NCBI RefSeq assembly: GCF_900547205.1
Contig: NZ_URFY01000038.1
Span: 1 to 42,330 of the forward strand
DNA from: an uncultured Bacteroides sp.
GTDB taxonomy: Bacteria; Bacteroidota; Bacteroidia; Bacteroidales; Bacteroidaceae
Reading direction: 5' to 3'
DNA: 42,330 nucleotides
The notes beneath the pieces are model-generated. The model was given only the letters and a program-made list of their open reading frames with translations, did not search any database and was not told where the DNA came from. The translations under genes and the position numbers were made by a program. This document shows, one piece after another, positions 15,201 through 23,619 of the stretch (position 1 is the stretch's first letter; the number at the start of each line of letters is the position of its first letter).

Positions 15201-17278
15201 TCGTTTTTATACATTTCGATGTATTTGCTCAACTTCTTAAAGACAAGTTTGGCTTTACCGAAACAGATAAACTCAAATGCTTTTCTCACACTGAACCCCT
15301 TGTCTTGAGTGATTTCGGGCAAAGTGACTTCGAGTGAGAGGGAATACAAACCGAATCCATTTTCTTTCGTGTAACTTTGAGTGACGTTTTCTGTTTTCCC
15401 GTCGCCTATCAGAGATTCTATCAATACCTTCTCTTTGGCATTCGGTTTCTGAATCTCTCTTACGATAGGAAGAAGTGCCTGATAGGTATCTTGCAAAGAT
15501 GCATCGTTGTGCATGGTCTTCATCATATCCAATCCTGCCAGTCGGCGTTCCAATACCTTATCTGTCAGCAACCGGCGGATACTGCCTGCCAGTTGTTCTT
15601 TCGACTGTTTCATCAGCAGATTGATAGCGTTGACACGCATTTCACTGTATTTGAAACGTAGTAACTCTTCCACTTTCAAATACTGCTCGGGAGTTAGTGT
15701 CATGTCCGCCAGCACATTATAAGCTTCTTCTCGTACTTCCGCCGAACGGTCGCCGAGGGCTTGCAACACGCATTCCTCTTGTAGCTGGCTAGTGGGTGGA
15801 TCCAATACGATGCCTACATAGTTTGCCCGTACATAGCTGTCAAGAGAAACAAGATACGGGCAAAAGCGATCTTTCAATACCGAATCATTCGCTATCCAGG
15901 TGATGAATGCCATCTTCTGCACTATTTCGGAGCGTGTAAGCTCTGCGGTTTCCCAAGGGAATATAAACGGTGAATAAGTTTCTTTGGCAGAGATAGTCTG
16001 GTAAACTTCTTCGAGGTATTCAAATTGGCGGATTGCTTCTTCTTTTGAATCGAAATAACTGTTCAGTTCCGGCGTATCCTTGTTACTGGAGTATCGGCTG
16101 AGATAAAGTCCTGCCATATAGAGTGGGAGGATGGCTGCTACTACCGACGGTTCATTGTGCCATACTTCGAATGCATCTTTGCTAATGCGGTGATTCATGC
16201 CGAAGTTTTGTGTGCAATGCAGGAAGTAGAGCAAGGTCTGTACCTGATGCTTGGCACCTTCATTGATAATCTTGGGAACAAATGTCCGGATTTCGTCTGA
16301 ATTATAGAATCCGATACTCCATAGGGCAAGATAAAGTTCTATCGTATCTTTGCTTTGAAGTGCTTTGTGAGCTTGTTCCTGATCGTTCAGATACAGTTGG
16401 ATAAGTTCTAAATATTTGTTGGTGACGCGTTCTCTGCTGTCTTGTTCGCCAATGCCGGTACTGACAGCGATGCCGCGTTTCACGGAAGCAAAACGTTGTA
16501 GCCCGTTGTTGTAGATGACGGAGAATAGATGGAGAAAACTCTCCGGACATCCTTCATCCATTGTCTCTACAACGGCTTGGCGAAGCCCTTCCTGAAGTTT
16601 GGCTGCCAACAGTAATTTGCCTTCCAGCTCCAACAATGGTTGATATCCACTTATAGCAATGGTCTGGAGGTGTCCTTTTTGCAGGCGATTGGCATTGTTT
16701 TCACTAGTCAACACGTTGCGCAGATAGTCAATAACCTTTTCGTCACCTTCTGCTATGCGCGCAGCCATCCAGCTTTCACAATCCATGGAGCCTTTGTAGG
16801 CTTCTATCTCTTGCGGTGTATTTCCTCCGTTCAGTATAGCTTCCGTTGTGAATCCTGTGGCGCGCAGTTTCAGAAACTGGGTCAGTGCAATAACTACCTG
16901 GTTCAGATGTAGATAAGGAGTGACCGAACGCTGCGAACGGCGTGCATATCCGAACGTATATGGGCAACGGGCTTTTAGCTTCAGATATGTATGGAATGAG
17001 TTAGCATATTCTTCTCCCAGCATATATCGAAGCATCTTGTTCAGTTTGCCGTCAAACAGGTTGGCAACACTTTTAATCTTCTCTTCTTGGATGATAAGAA
17101 TGAAGCAGGGTTCGAGGCTATCGTTATAAGCTCCATACCGGCTGTCCATGTTGAAGTATTCCATGAATATATCGAACAATGCAGCGGTTGTTTTGTCCAA
17201 CCCCGTCTTTTTCTTTAATAAATTCTCCAGATACGGTTTAATTCGTTTATTTAGTTCGTTATTGTAAACAAGTCTCAT
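12218..17278 (-). CDS. Giant DUF4132-family (MolR-like) protein
   Basis: A 1686-residue soluble protein. No signal peptide or membrane segment is visible. The N-terminal and middle thousand residues are helical and repetitive. One stretch reads like HEAT repeats (SAEVREEAYNVLADMTL, then SEMRVNAINLLMKQSKEQL), around residues 530-580. The last 400 or so residues contain the DUF4132-type region (KALNSMPAKLKKHP, then LRVAHPTDLYASNDWHAYQK, then RKTIAVLKGRRW) and a final domain with HLGSGVIHQEGG near the C-terminus. The biochemical role of the family is unknown; E. coli MolR is a relative. A small gene of unknown family precedes it by 36 bases and a sulfoxide reductase gene follows by 10. The length suggests a scaffold or large enzyme. 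Confidence 0.8.
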   Translation of the reverse strand: MRLVYNNELNKRIKPYLENLLKKKTGLDKTTAALFDIFMEYFNMDSRYGAYNDSLEPCFILIIQEEKIKSVANLFDGKLNKMLRYMLGEEYANSFHTYLKLKARCPYTFGYARRSQRSVTPYLHLNQVVIALTQFLKLRATGFTTEAILNGGNTPQEIEAYKGSMDCESWMAARIAEGDEKVIDYLRNVLTSENNANRLQKGHLQTIAISGYQPLLELEGKLLLAAKLQEGLRQAVVETMDEGCPESFLHLFSVIYNNGLQRFASVKRGIAVSTGIGEQDSRERVTNKYLELIQLYLNDQEQAHKALQSKDTIELYLALWSIGFYNSDEIRTFVPKIINEGAKHQVQTLLYFLHCTQNFGMNHRISKDAFEVWHNEPSVVAAILPLYMAGLYLSRYSSNKDTPELNSYFDSKEEAIRQFEYLEEVYQTISAKETYSPFIFPWETAELTRSEIVQKMAFITWIANDSVLKDRFCPYLVSLDSYVRANYVGIVLDPPTSQLQEECVLQALGDRSAEVREEAYNVLADMTLTPEQYLKVEELLRFKYSEMRVNAINLLMKQSKEQLAGSIRRLLTDKVLERRLAGLDMMKTMHNDASLQDTYQALLPIVREIQKPNAKEKVLIESLIGDGKTENVTQSYTKENGFGLYSLSLEVTLPEITQDKGFSVRKAFEFICFGKAKLVFKKLSKYIEMYKNETYRNSYGETCMVGNGVLVNWSSSEGLSGLGLPEVWQAFYEKEIGSFDKLLMMSFMLASTGVPNEYDADDFYEEDEEDIKAARKSANSFEPLTNRMYNGIIYRGLQKELRQLPYYEQMDDIINALTYQHWDEMTYQRLSTNMLLQLLPLLNTENIFRQYTSKHAWLSDKMDYGEKQIVYPIHNNKFVQFWLQMPHKWMTDEMFTRYFTVRYQLYKLTNYMEHTPELEETDSYINATDFARAWLLGLIPTEEVYRELIGRINSPEQIRNITNALNESSRANKEKDASIGDIDFSLFRTLLNKVVDRILEIELKRGDSETQVTRLAEALSYVYGSETFIRILQAFGKDAFIRDSYNWGSTKRGVLSHLLHSCYPLSTDTSVQLKKLAKQAEIKDERLVEAAMFAPQWIELTEKTIGWKGLTSAAYYFHAHTNDSCDDKKKAIIARYTPIDMDDLREGAFDISWFKDAYKTIGKQRFEVVYNAAKYISCSNSHTRARKFADATNGVVKAEDVKKEIVAKRNKDLLMSYGLIPLGKKTDKELLERYQFLQQFLKDSKEFGAQRQENEKKAVNIALKNLALNSGYGDVTRLTWSMETELIKELLPYLTPKEIDDIEVYVEINEEGKADIKQIKAGKALNSMPAKLKKHPYVEELKEVHKKLKDQYTRSRTMLEQAMEDCISFEENELRKLMQNPVIWPLLRHLVFTCNGQLGFYTDGLLVTANAVCLPLKPKDKLRVAHPTDLYASNDWHAYQKYLFDNSIRQPFKQVFRELYVPTADEKDATLSRRYAGNQIQPRKTIAVLKGRRWVADYEDGLQKIYYKENIIATIYAMADWFSPADIESPTLEYVCFHNRKDYSLMKISEIPSVIFSEVMRDVDMAVSVAHAGSVDPETSHSTIEMRGVLVEMNMPLFHLDNVKVKGNFAHIEGKLGNYNIHLGSGVIHQEGGAQIAVLPVHSQSRGRLFLPFVDEDPKTAEILTKIIFFAEDDKIKDPSILNQIK

Positions 17279-17314
17279 AATTCTTCGTCTTAAGTGTGTT
17301 TTGAGGATAAATAA

Positions 17315-17734
17315 TTACCATAATCTTCCCGATAGCATAGCCAATCGGATAAATGTCAGTGTAGATTCTTCTTCCAAATGGATAGAAGAAGTGAGCTCTC
17401 CGGCTTCCGTATCGTCAATAAATATGCGGAAGATACCGTCTTCGTAAGATTGCAAAGCATTAGTGATAGCTTCGGCTTCTGCGGCAGGTTTGCCGTTATA
17501 ATTTACACCAAAGCCAACCTTGCCGGAAGTAGCTTTATTTTCCACTTCCTCCTGAGTGAGGTATTTTAGAACTTCGCTCTGTTGTAAGCGTTCGTTGTAT
17601 TCACTTACTTGCCAACTGACGATGGCTTCTATCAGTTTCTGCACACTGGCAGGAGGAGTAGCGAAATCTATAGGTATCTTTTCGATACGGCACTTCCGTT
17701 TTCCCAATTGTTTGACTTGGATGTATACTCTCAT
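17315..17734 (-). CDS. Small protein of unknown function, partner of the DUF4132 gene
   Basis: A 139-residue cytoplasmic protein that I do not recognise. It begins MRVYIQVKQLGKRKCRI, resembling a beta-hairpin, has a helical middle (about 28-65) and ends in alternating beta/alpha segments (EDGIFRIFIDDTEAGEL, then LTFIRLAML). It is the first gene of the operon, 36 bases before the DUF4132-family gene, so it is likely to bind or support that protein. A -7 box lies about 40 bases upstream. Confidence 0.75.
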   Translation of the reverse strand: MRVYIQVKQLGKRKCRIEKIPIDFATPPASVQKLIEAIVSWQVSEYNERLQQSEVLKYLTQEEVENKATSGKVGFGVNYNGKPAAEAEAITNALQSYEDGIFRIFIDDTEAGELTSSIHLEEESTLTFIRLAMLSGRLW

Positions 17735-17773
17735 ATTCTCTTATTTTTGTTGTTGTTCGCTTGTCTCCCGGAC

Positions 17774-17781
17774 AAATGTAT
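17774..17781 (-). promoter_or_regulatory. -7 box of the DUF4132 operon
   Basis: On the minus strand the bases read TACATTTG, a perfect TAnnTTTG, 40 bases before the ATG at 17734. No clear -33 box. Confidence 0.45.
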
Positions 17782-17818
17782 AGAAAAATAATGAATAATA
17801 GCAGTTTAAAGGGCACAA

Positions 17819-17853
17819 AAAAGCATCCACTTCCTTAAGAAGGGATGCTTTTA
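17819..17853 (-). terminator. Terminator of the etfBA operon
   Basis: AAGCATCC (17821-17828) pairs with GGATGCTT (17843-17850), flanked by A-runs and T-rich sequence. It follows the acyl-CoA dehydrogenase stop and precedes the DUF4132 operon promoter. Confidence 0.8.
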
Positions 17854-17875
17854 TGATTATTGACAGTAATATTTG

Positions 17876-19582
17876 TTACTTTTTGTAGAAGGCGAGGTCT
17901 TCTTTATCGAAATTCTCAATAAAGTTGGCGTGCTTTTCCACTTCTGCTTCTGCATAGTTCAAATAAACGTGTGCAGATTTAGCGAACAGTTCGGGAGAAC
18001 GGCTGGCATCCTGAATCAGCAAGTGGCACATGATGCAGTCGGCAGCCATTTCCATCAGTCTGCGGGCTACAAAGTCGAGTAGCTCCTGATCTTGTGCTTC
18101 TTTCACAGCGTTCGTACTTGCTTCGAACTTATCTGCCATCTTCTTCAGGCGAGACATCAGCGGTTCCATCTCCGGTGAGCAAGGCACGGCTTCAAAGTCG
18201 CGAAGGGTAGCGATGTAAGAACCATTGGTCACGTAACGGATAGCGGCTACGGTCTGCAACTGGGTAGTACCTTCGTAGATGCTCGTGATACGTGCGTCTC
18301 GATAGATGCGTTGGCAAGCATATTCCATCATAAAGCCCGAACCACCGTGAATCTGGATGGAGTCGTATGCATTCTGGTTGGCATATTCCGAGTTCATACC
18401 TTTGGCGAGCGGAGTGAAGCTATCTGCCAGTTTGGCGTATTTCTTCTGTTCCTGACGCTCTTCCGGAGTCAGTTTGCGTTCGCGGGAGATGTCGTCCAGT
18501 GCTTTGTAGATATCTACGTAGCGTGCAGTTTGATACAGCAGTGCGCGACCGGCATCCAACTTACCTTTCATGATAGCAAGCATATCATACACAGCCGGAA
18601 ATTCGATAATCGCTTTTCCAAACTGTTTGCGGTCTTTGGCATAAGCTAGTCCTTCATTGTATGCAGCCTGACTTAATCCTACTGATTGTGCGGCAATACC
18701 CAGACGGGCACCGTTCATTAAAGCCATCACGTATTTAATCAAACCAAGTTTGCGGTCGCCGCAAAGCTCAGCTTTTGCATTCTTATATACCAGTTCACAG
18801 GTAGGAGAGCCGTGGATACCTAGTTTATGCTCGATGCGGCGTACGTCTACACCACCTTGTTTCTTGTCGTAGATGAACATAGACAAACCACGGCCATCTC
18901 TTGTTCCTTCTTCCGAGCGTGCCAGTACCAGATGAATATCAGCGTCACCGTTCGTAATGAAACGTTTCACACCGTTCAGTAACCAGCATCTGTCTTTTTC
19001 GCTATAAGTAGCTTTCAGCATAACAGATTGTAGGTCGGAACCTGCGTCCGGTTCTGTCAAGTCCATAGACATTGTTTCGCCTTGGCAGATGCGCGGGATG
19101 AAACGGCTGTGTTGGTCGGCATTACCAAATTCGTAGAGTGTTTCGATACAGTCCTGCAAAGACCAGATGTTTCCGAAGCCTGCATCGGCTGCGGCAACTA
19201 TTTCGGCACACATGGTGTACGGAGTAATTGGGAAGTTCAAACCACCGTATATGCGGGGCATAGTCATACCATTCAGTCCGGCTTTCACCATAGCGTCCAA
19301 GTTTTGCTTAGTCCCCGAAGCATATTCTACACGTCCGTTGGCACAGTGAGGACCTTCTTCGTCTACACCTTCTGCGTTGGCAGCGATGATTTCACCCGTT
19401 ATTTCTCCGGTAATCTCCAATACTTTGTCGTAAGAATCTACGGCATCTTCAAAATCCAGAGGAGCATAGTCAAATTCATCTTTATCTCTGTAATTGCGCT
19501 CTTTGAGTTCGCAAATACGTTTCATCATCGGATTGTTCAAGTGATACTTGAGTTCCGGTATGTCTGTATAATAGTTAGCCAT
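17876..19582 (-). CDS. Acyl-CoA dehydrogenase with C-terminal extension
   Basis: A 568-residue FAD enzyme that oxidises an acyl-CoA to the enoyl-CoA and passes electrons to ETF. The acyl-CoA dehydrogenase fold covers about residues 40-470: substrate/FAD motif MSMDLTEPDAGSDLQS (171-186), YAKDRKQFGKAI (314-325), FAD-loop IHGGSGFMMEY (411-421) and SIYEGTTQLQ with Glu437, the likely catalytic base. About 100 extra C-terminal residues place it in the longer AcdA subgroup. It is the third gene after etfB and etfA (7-base gap), so those are its electron acceptors. The acyl substrate cannot be told from sequence; a reverse, acyl-CoA-reducing role is possible in an anaerobe. Confidence 0.9.
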   Translation of the reverse strand: MANYYTDIPELKYHLNNPMMKRICELKERNYRDKDEFDYAPLDFEDAVDSYDKVLEITGEITGEIIAANAEGVDEEGPHCANGRVEYASGTKQNLDAMVKAGLNGMTMPRIYGGLNFPITPYTMCAEIVAAADAGFGNIWSLQDCIETLYEFGNADQHSRFIPRICQGETMSMDLTEPDAGSDLQSVMLKATYSEKDRCWLLNGVKRFITNGDADIHLVLARSEEGTRDGRGLSMFIYDKKQGGVDVRRIEHKLGIHGSPTCELVYKNAKAELCGDRKLGLIKYVMALMNGARLGIAAQSVGLSQAAYNEGLAYAKDRKQFGKAIIEFPAVYDMLAIMKGKLDAGRALLYQTARYVDIYKALDDISRERKLTPEERQEQKKYAKLADSFTPLAKGMNSEYANQNAYDSIQIHGGSGFMMEYACQRIYRDARITSIYEGTTQLQTVAAIRYVTNGSYIATLRDFEAVPCSPEMEPLMSRLKKMADKFEASTNAVKEAQDQELLDFVARRLMEMAADCIMCHLLIQDASRSPELFAKSAHVYLNYAEAEVEKHANFIENFDKEDLAFYKK

Positions 19583-19589
19583 CTTTTCC

Positions 19590-20609
19590 TTACTTGCTAT
19601 TTTGTTTATAATACTTTATCATCTTCGGCACCACTTCTTCAATCGTTCCGTTGATTACGTAGTCGGCAATCGTGTTGATCGGAGCATCGGGGTCGTTGTT
19701 GATAGAGATAATGATACCACTTTCCTGCATACCGGCGATATGCTGAATCTGTCCGGATATACCGCAAGCGATGTAAAGTTTCGGACGAACCGTAACACCT
19801 GTCTGACCAATCTGGCGGTCGTGGTCGGCATAACCCGCATCTACGGCAGCACGGCTGGCGCCTACTTCGGCATGAAGTTCTTTAGCCAGGTCGTACAGCA
19901 GGTTGAAGTTTTCTTTCGAACCTACGCCGTAACCGCCGGCTACGATAATCGGAGAACCTTTCAGGTTGTTCTTCGCTTTTTCTACATGGCGTTCGATTAC
20001 TTTCACTACATAGTCCGTGTCGGCTACGTACTTTTTCACATCGTGGCGAATCACTTCACCCTGATAGTTGGGAGCGAGGATTTCTTTCTTCATCACCCCT
20101 TCGCGAACGGTAGCCATCTGCGGGCGGTGTTCGGGGTTCACAATCGTGGCAACGATGTTACCGCCGAATGCCGGACGAATCTGATACAAGAGGTTCTTGT
20201 AAGTCTTTCCTGCTTTCTTATCTTCGTGGTCGCCGATTTCCAGTGAAGTACAGTCGGCAGTCAGTCCGCTGGTCAAAGCGGAAGAAACGCGTGGTCCGAG
20301 GTCGCGACCGATAACGGTGGCACCCATCAGGCAGATTTGCGGTTGTTCTTCTTTGAAGAGATTCACCAAGATAGAGGTATGGGGAAGTGAAGTATAAGGA
20401 TAAAGTCCTTCGCCGTCGAATACGTGCAGTTTGTCTACTCCGTAGGGAAGGATTTGTTTTTCAATCTCGTTGAAGCCTGTTCCGGCAACCACTGCTTCGA
20501 GCTGGCAGTTCAACTGGTTGGCTAACGAACGACCTTTGGTGAGAAGCTCTTGGCTAACGTCTGCAACGTTGCCTTCTTCTATTTCGCAATATACAAATAA
20601 GTTGTTCAT
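19590..20609 (-). CDS. etfA: Electron transfer flavoprotein alpha subunit
   Basis: A 339-residue EtfA/FixB protein. The N-terminal alpha/beta domain (about 1-190) is followed by the FAD-binding domain (about 200-335), with PIIVAGGYGVGSKENF near 217 and the signature KLYIACGISGQIQHIAGMQ then ISINNDPDAPI. It pairs with EtfB to hold FAD and AMP and to accept electrons from the dehydrogenase encoded next. It starts two bases after the etfB stop codon, consistent with coupled translation of a 1:1 heterodimer. Confidence 0.95.
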   Translation of the reverse strand: MNNLFVYCEIEEGNVADVSQELLTKGRSLANQLNCQLEAVVAGTGFNEIEKQILPYGVDKLHVFDGEGLYPYTSLPHTSILVNLFKEEQPQICLMGATVIGRDLGPRVSSALTSGLTADCTSLEIGDHEDKKAGKTYKNLLYQIRPAFGGNIVATIVNPEHRPQMATVREGVMKKEILAPNYQGEVIRHDVKKYVADTDYVVKVIERHVEKAKNNLKGSPIIVAGGYGVGSKENFNLLYDLAKELHAEVGASRAAVDAGYADHDRQIGQTGVTVRPKLYIACGISGQIQHIAGMQESGIIISINNDPDAPINTIADYVINGTIEEVVPKMIKYYKQNSK

Positions 20610-20611
20610 AA

Positions 20612-21484
20612 TTATCCGATAGTATGATTAGCTAACAGTTCAACAATCAGTTCTTCCACGTCACGGTCGCTGCCGCTGATGGTTTTGCTCTCTTTAGCCT
20701 GAAACACGATGTTCTGGATGACTTTCACTTTTGTCGGCGAACCGGACAGACCGCATTGTTCAAGGTCACCGTTCACATCGGATACACTCCATTCCGGCAG
20801 GTTCAGGTATTCGCGGTTGTTATACAAGTCGGTATAATCAAGGTCGCCTTGCTGCTTTTCGGTCACAGTCTTGGCGTGTTTGTACTTCTGAACCAGTTTC
20901 GCATTGCGGGGGCGGCAAGGAGCGGCAGAGCCGTTAACGGTAATCACGATAGGCAGCGGACCTTCTACAGTTTCCACACCACCGTCGATATGGCGTTTCA
21001 CTTTAATCTTACCTTCGCCCACTTCCAGAATTTCTTCTGCATAAGTGATTTGCGTCAGTCCCAGCTTCTCTGCTACCTGCGGGCCTACTTGTGCTGTGTC
21101 GCCGTCGATAGCTTGACGGCCACCGATAATGATGTCACATTCGCCGATTTTGCGGATGGCAGTTGCCAGTGCATAAGATGTAGCTAGCGTATCAGCACCG
21201 GCAAAAGCACGGTCGGTCAGCAAGTAACCGTTATCAGCACCACGGAAAAGTCCTTCACGAATAATGTCGGCAGCGCGTCCCGGTCCCATTGTCAGGATAG
21301 TAACGGTTGAGCCTGGATGAGCATCTTTCAGTCGAAGAGCTTGCTCAAGGGCATTGAGGTCTTCGGGGTTGAAGATAGCGGGGAGTGCCGCACGGTTAAT
21401 AGTGCCGTCGGCTTTCATGGCATCTTTCCCAACATTACGTGTGTCGGGAACTTGTTTTGCCAATACAACAATTTTCAAACTCAT
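20612..21484 (-). CDS. etfB: Electron transfer flavoprotein beta subunit
   Basis: A 290-residue EtfB/FixA protein with the family N-terminus (LKIVVLAKQVPDTRNVGKDA) and the central nucleotide-binding segment DIIIGGRQAIDGDTAQVGPQ. A C-terminal arm clasps EtfA in known structures. First gene of the operon etfB-etfA-acyl-CoA dehydrogenase. At about 290 residues it is longer than mitochondrial EtfB (about 255), as is common in FixA-like and bifurcating forms, so electron bifurcation cannot be excluded. A promoter with a perfect -7 box lies 35 bases upstream. Confidence 0.94.
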   Translation of the reverse strand: MSLKIVVLAKQVPDTRNVGKDAMKADGTINRAALPAIFNPEDLNALEQALRLKDAHPGSTVTILTMGPGRAADIIREGLFRGADNGYLLTDRAFAGADTLATSYALATAIRKIGECDIIIGGRQAIDGDTAQVGPQVAEKLGLTQITYAEEILEVGEGKIKVKRHIDGGVETVEGPLPIVITVNGSAAPCRPRNAKLVQKYKHAKTVTEKQQGDLDYTDLYNNREYLNLPEWSVSDVNGDLEQCGLSGSPTKVKVIQNIVFQAKESKTISGSDRDVEELIVELLANHTIG

Positions 21485-21518
21485 GCTATAAATTTTAGTA
21501 TTAGTATATAGAATGCTG

Positions 21519-21549
21519 CAAAATTACTCAAACCCTTGGTTCTGACAAG
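21519..21549 (-). promoter_or_regulatory. Promoter of the etfBA operon
   Basis: On the minus strand: CTTG (21549-21546), 19 bases, TAATTTTG (21526-21519). The -7 box is perfect and the -33 box has one mismatch. Confidence 0.6.
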
Positions 21550-21645
21550 AAATACGAGTAAAAAATGCACAGGATTAAGGATTTTGAGCAAAAAGACAAG
21601 GAAATTTAGAGCTTTATATCGTTACTTGAAGTAAATGGCTTGAAG

Positions 21646-23619
21646 TTACGTAGCACTTTTGTTCTTGTCCGAATAAGGATACGTGATAACCATCGTCGGT
21701 CCTTCCGGCTCATCAGGCAAAATGGTATATGTGCCCCCGAAATGTGTTACAGTCAGTCGGTTGATGCTGTGACGCACTTCCACTTTCTGTGTCTGTAGCT
21801 CAGAGTCTGCCAGTGGGCTGTTCGCAATGCGGAATACAAGATGTTCCTCTTTCGCGTCACGATGTAGTGTGAAAGAGAGCGTTCTCGGCTCTTCGCATGG
21901 GTCTGCATAGGTCAGTGTGCTTAGTATCACTTGCGTAAAGCGGGAGACGTCCACCTGCAACGGCTCACTTTCAATATCTGTCCGGAAGCCTACTTGTATT
22001 TTGTTTTCGCTCTTCATTCGCAGCATACTCATGGCTTCCGAACATATTGTAACTGCATCATACTCTTGCAGTTTCCACTTCGTTCGACCTGCTTCCAGTC
22101 GTGAGAGGTCAAGTACGTCATTCACCAGTTGAATGAGTTCGGTTGAATTGGACTGGATGATTTCGGAATATTCTTTCCATTGTTCGGCGTCCATACTTTC
22201 TGGATTCAGGGTCATGAGTTGCGAAAATCCTAGTACATTATTGAGCGGAATGCGTATGTTGTAACTCATGTTGGCAAGGAAACGGTCTTTCACTTCATTA
22301 GCTTCTTCTGCTATCTGAGTCATTTCCCGTATTTCTTCTTCTTCCTTCTTTAATTTTTTGCGTGCGTAGTAGATGCGAACGGTAGATGGTATGAGGATAA
22401 GTAATGCAATGGCTATCAACGCCAGTCCGATGCTGTGAAGTATCGTTTTGTGTTGCTCCTTTTCAAGAAGCAGATTGTCCATATTGCGCATCTGATAGAT
22501 TTCATTCATTTGTGAGGTAGATAGTACCCGGTAGAATGAATCTTTTTTTGCTAAAGATGATTGGAAAAGCGGTATTGCTTCATCCACCTGTCCGGCATCG
22601 GTCAGGATGGCGGCACGTTTTATCATATAAGGTGTTCCTCCACCTTCGGATACATCCGAAAGAAGATAGATAACACTGTCGGAGTAGGTCAGTGCTTTGT
22701 CATACTGTTTCGTGATTCGATAATAGTGAGCGTACACATCAAAGTATAGGCCGCGGCAGGGAATGTAATCTGTTGGAGAGAAGTATTCGTTCATCTTTTT
22801 CAGATGTTTCCGTGCTTCGTCTATCTTATTTGCGTTCAGATAAAAATCGGCATACAGAGATTCTAACAGTAAGTAACTGCTATTGTAAGGACGCACCTTC
22901 TGTGTACTGTTCTTTTCGGATAACTTGTCGAGAACAGTGTTAAATTCTACAAGATATCTCAGGAACTCCTTGTTTTTGGTAGAAGAGCAGGCAAGAGCTA
23001 TTTCTTGTAACACGCTTTTACGATTTTCCAGGGAGGCGTCTTCAGGCAGCAAATGGTATGCGTCGAAACCTGCCTTTTCTCCTTCTTTGAAACGGGCGGA
23101 CATGAGATAAGCGTTCATCAGACATAGCTTTGCATTGTACATTCCTTCTGCATTGTCCAAGCTCTTTGCCAGTTTGAACATTTCTTCTGACTGAGTGATG
23201 CTGTATTCTATCTTTCTATTTATAATATGTATGGTAATTTCCGCTCTTTTACCGCCGAAGTACCAGTTATAGAATTTATGCTTTAATGCTATATCCGAAA
23301 GTTTCTTCATCCACGTTTCCGTGTTTTCTTCATCCATCTGATTGTAATAATAGATAACATGGGCATACGTGGCAAGACATTGGTATTCTTTATTACCCTG
23401 TTCGGTAGCTTCTTTCAGAAGTTTATCTGAATAGTATACGCACGAAGGTGCTGTGGGTTCCTGGCTTGCCAGCGTGTAGAGCAATTCCAAGCGTTCGGTA
23501 TTGGCTGGTAAAGTATTCAATAGCTGTAGCAGGCTGTCCTTTACCGCATCAGAATCGTTGGGGAATGCTTTGACTGCGACTTCAATTAATATAATAATGA
23601 GTATAAATAAACGTTTCAT
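21646..23619 (-). CDS. TPR sensor protein with degenerate histidine kinase core (pseudokinase)
   Basis: 657 residues, starting at the ATG whose bases overlap the previous gene's TGA (ATGA); a strong GGAGGAAAAGG lies just before it. A longer in-frame start 60 bases upstream is less likely. Layout: signal peptide (1-18), TPR-like helical repeats (about 30-370), a transmembrane helix (about 395-415), coiled coil (about 420-445), then a kinase-like region. The H-box reads LANMSYNIRIPL, with Tyr453 where the phospho-acceptor His belongs. The N-box Asn is lost (ILSTLTYAD) and the G1 DxGxG motif is missing. It therefore looks unable to phosphorylate and may regulate its upstream partner by dimerising. 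Confidence 0.85.
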   Translation of the reverse strand: MKRLFILIIILIEVAVKAFPNDSDAVKDSLLQLLNTLPANTERLELLYTLASQEPTAPSCVYYSDKLLKEATEQGNKEYQCLATYAHVIYYYNQMDEENTETWMKKLSDIALKHKFYNWYFGGKRAEITIHIINRKIEYSITQSEEMFKLAKSLDNAEGMYNAKLCLMNAYLMSARFKEGEKAGFDAYHLLPEDASLENRKSVLQEIALACSSTKNKEFLRYLVEFNTVLDKLSEKNSTQKVRPYNSSYLLLESLYADFYLNANKIDEARKHLKKMNEYFSPTDYIPCRGLYFDVYAHYYRITKQYDKALTYSDSVIYLLSDVSEGGGTPYMIKRAAILTDAGQVDEAIPLFQSSLAKKDSFYRVLSTSQMNEIYQMRNMDNLLLEKEQHKTILHSIGLALIAIALLILIPSTVRIYYARKKLKKEEEEIREMTQIAEEANEVKDRFLANMSYNIRIPLNNVLGFSQLMTLNPESMDAEQWKEYSEIIQSNSTELIQLVNDVLDLSRLEAGRTKWKLQEYDAVTICSEAMSMLRMKSENKIQVGFRTDIESEPLQVDVSRFTQVILSTLTYADPCEEPRTLSFTLHRDAKEEHLVFRIANSPLADSELQTQKVEVRHSINRLTVTHFGGTYTILPDEPEGPTMVITYPYSDKNKSAT

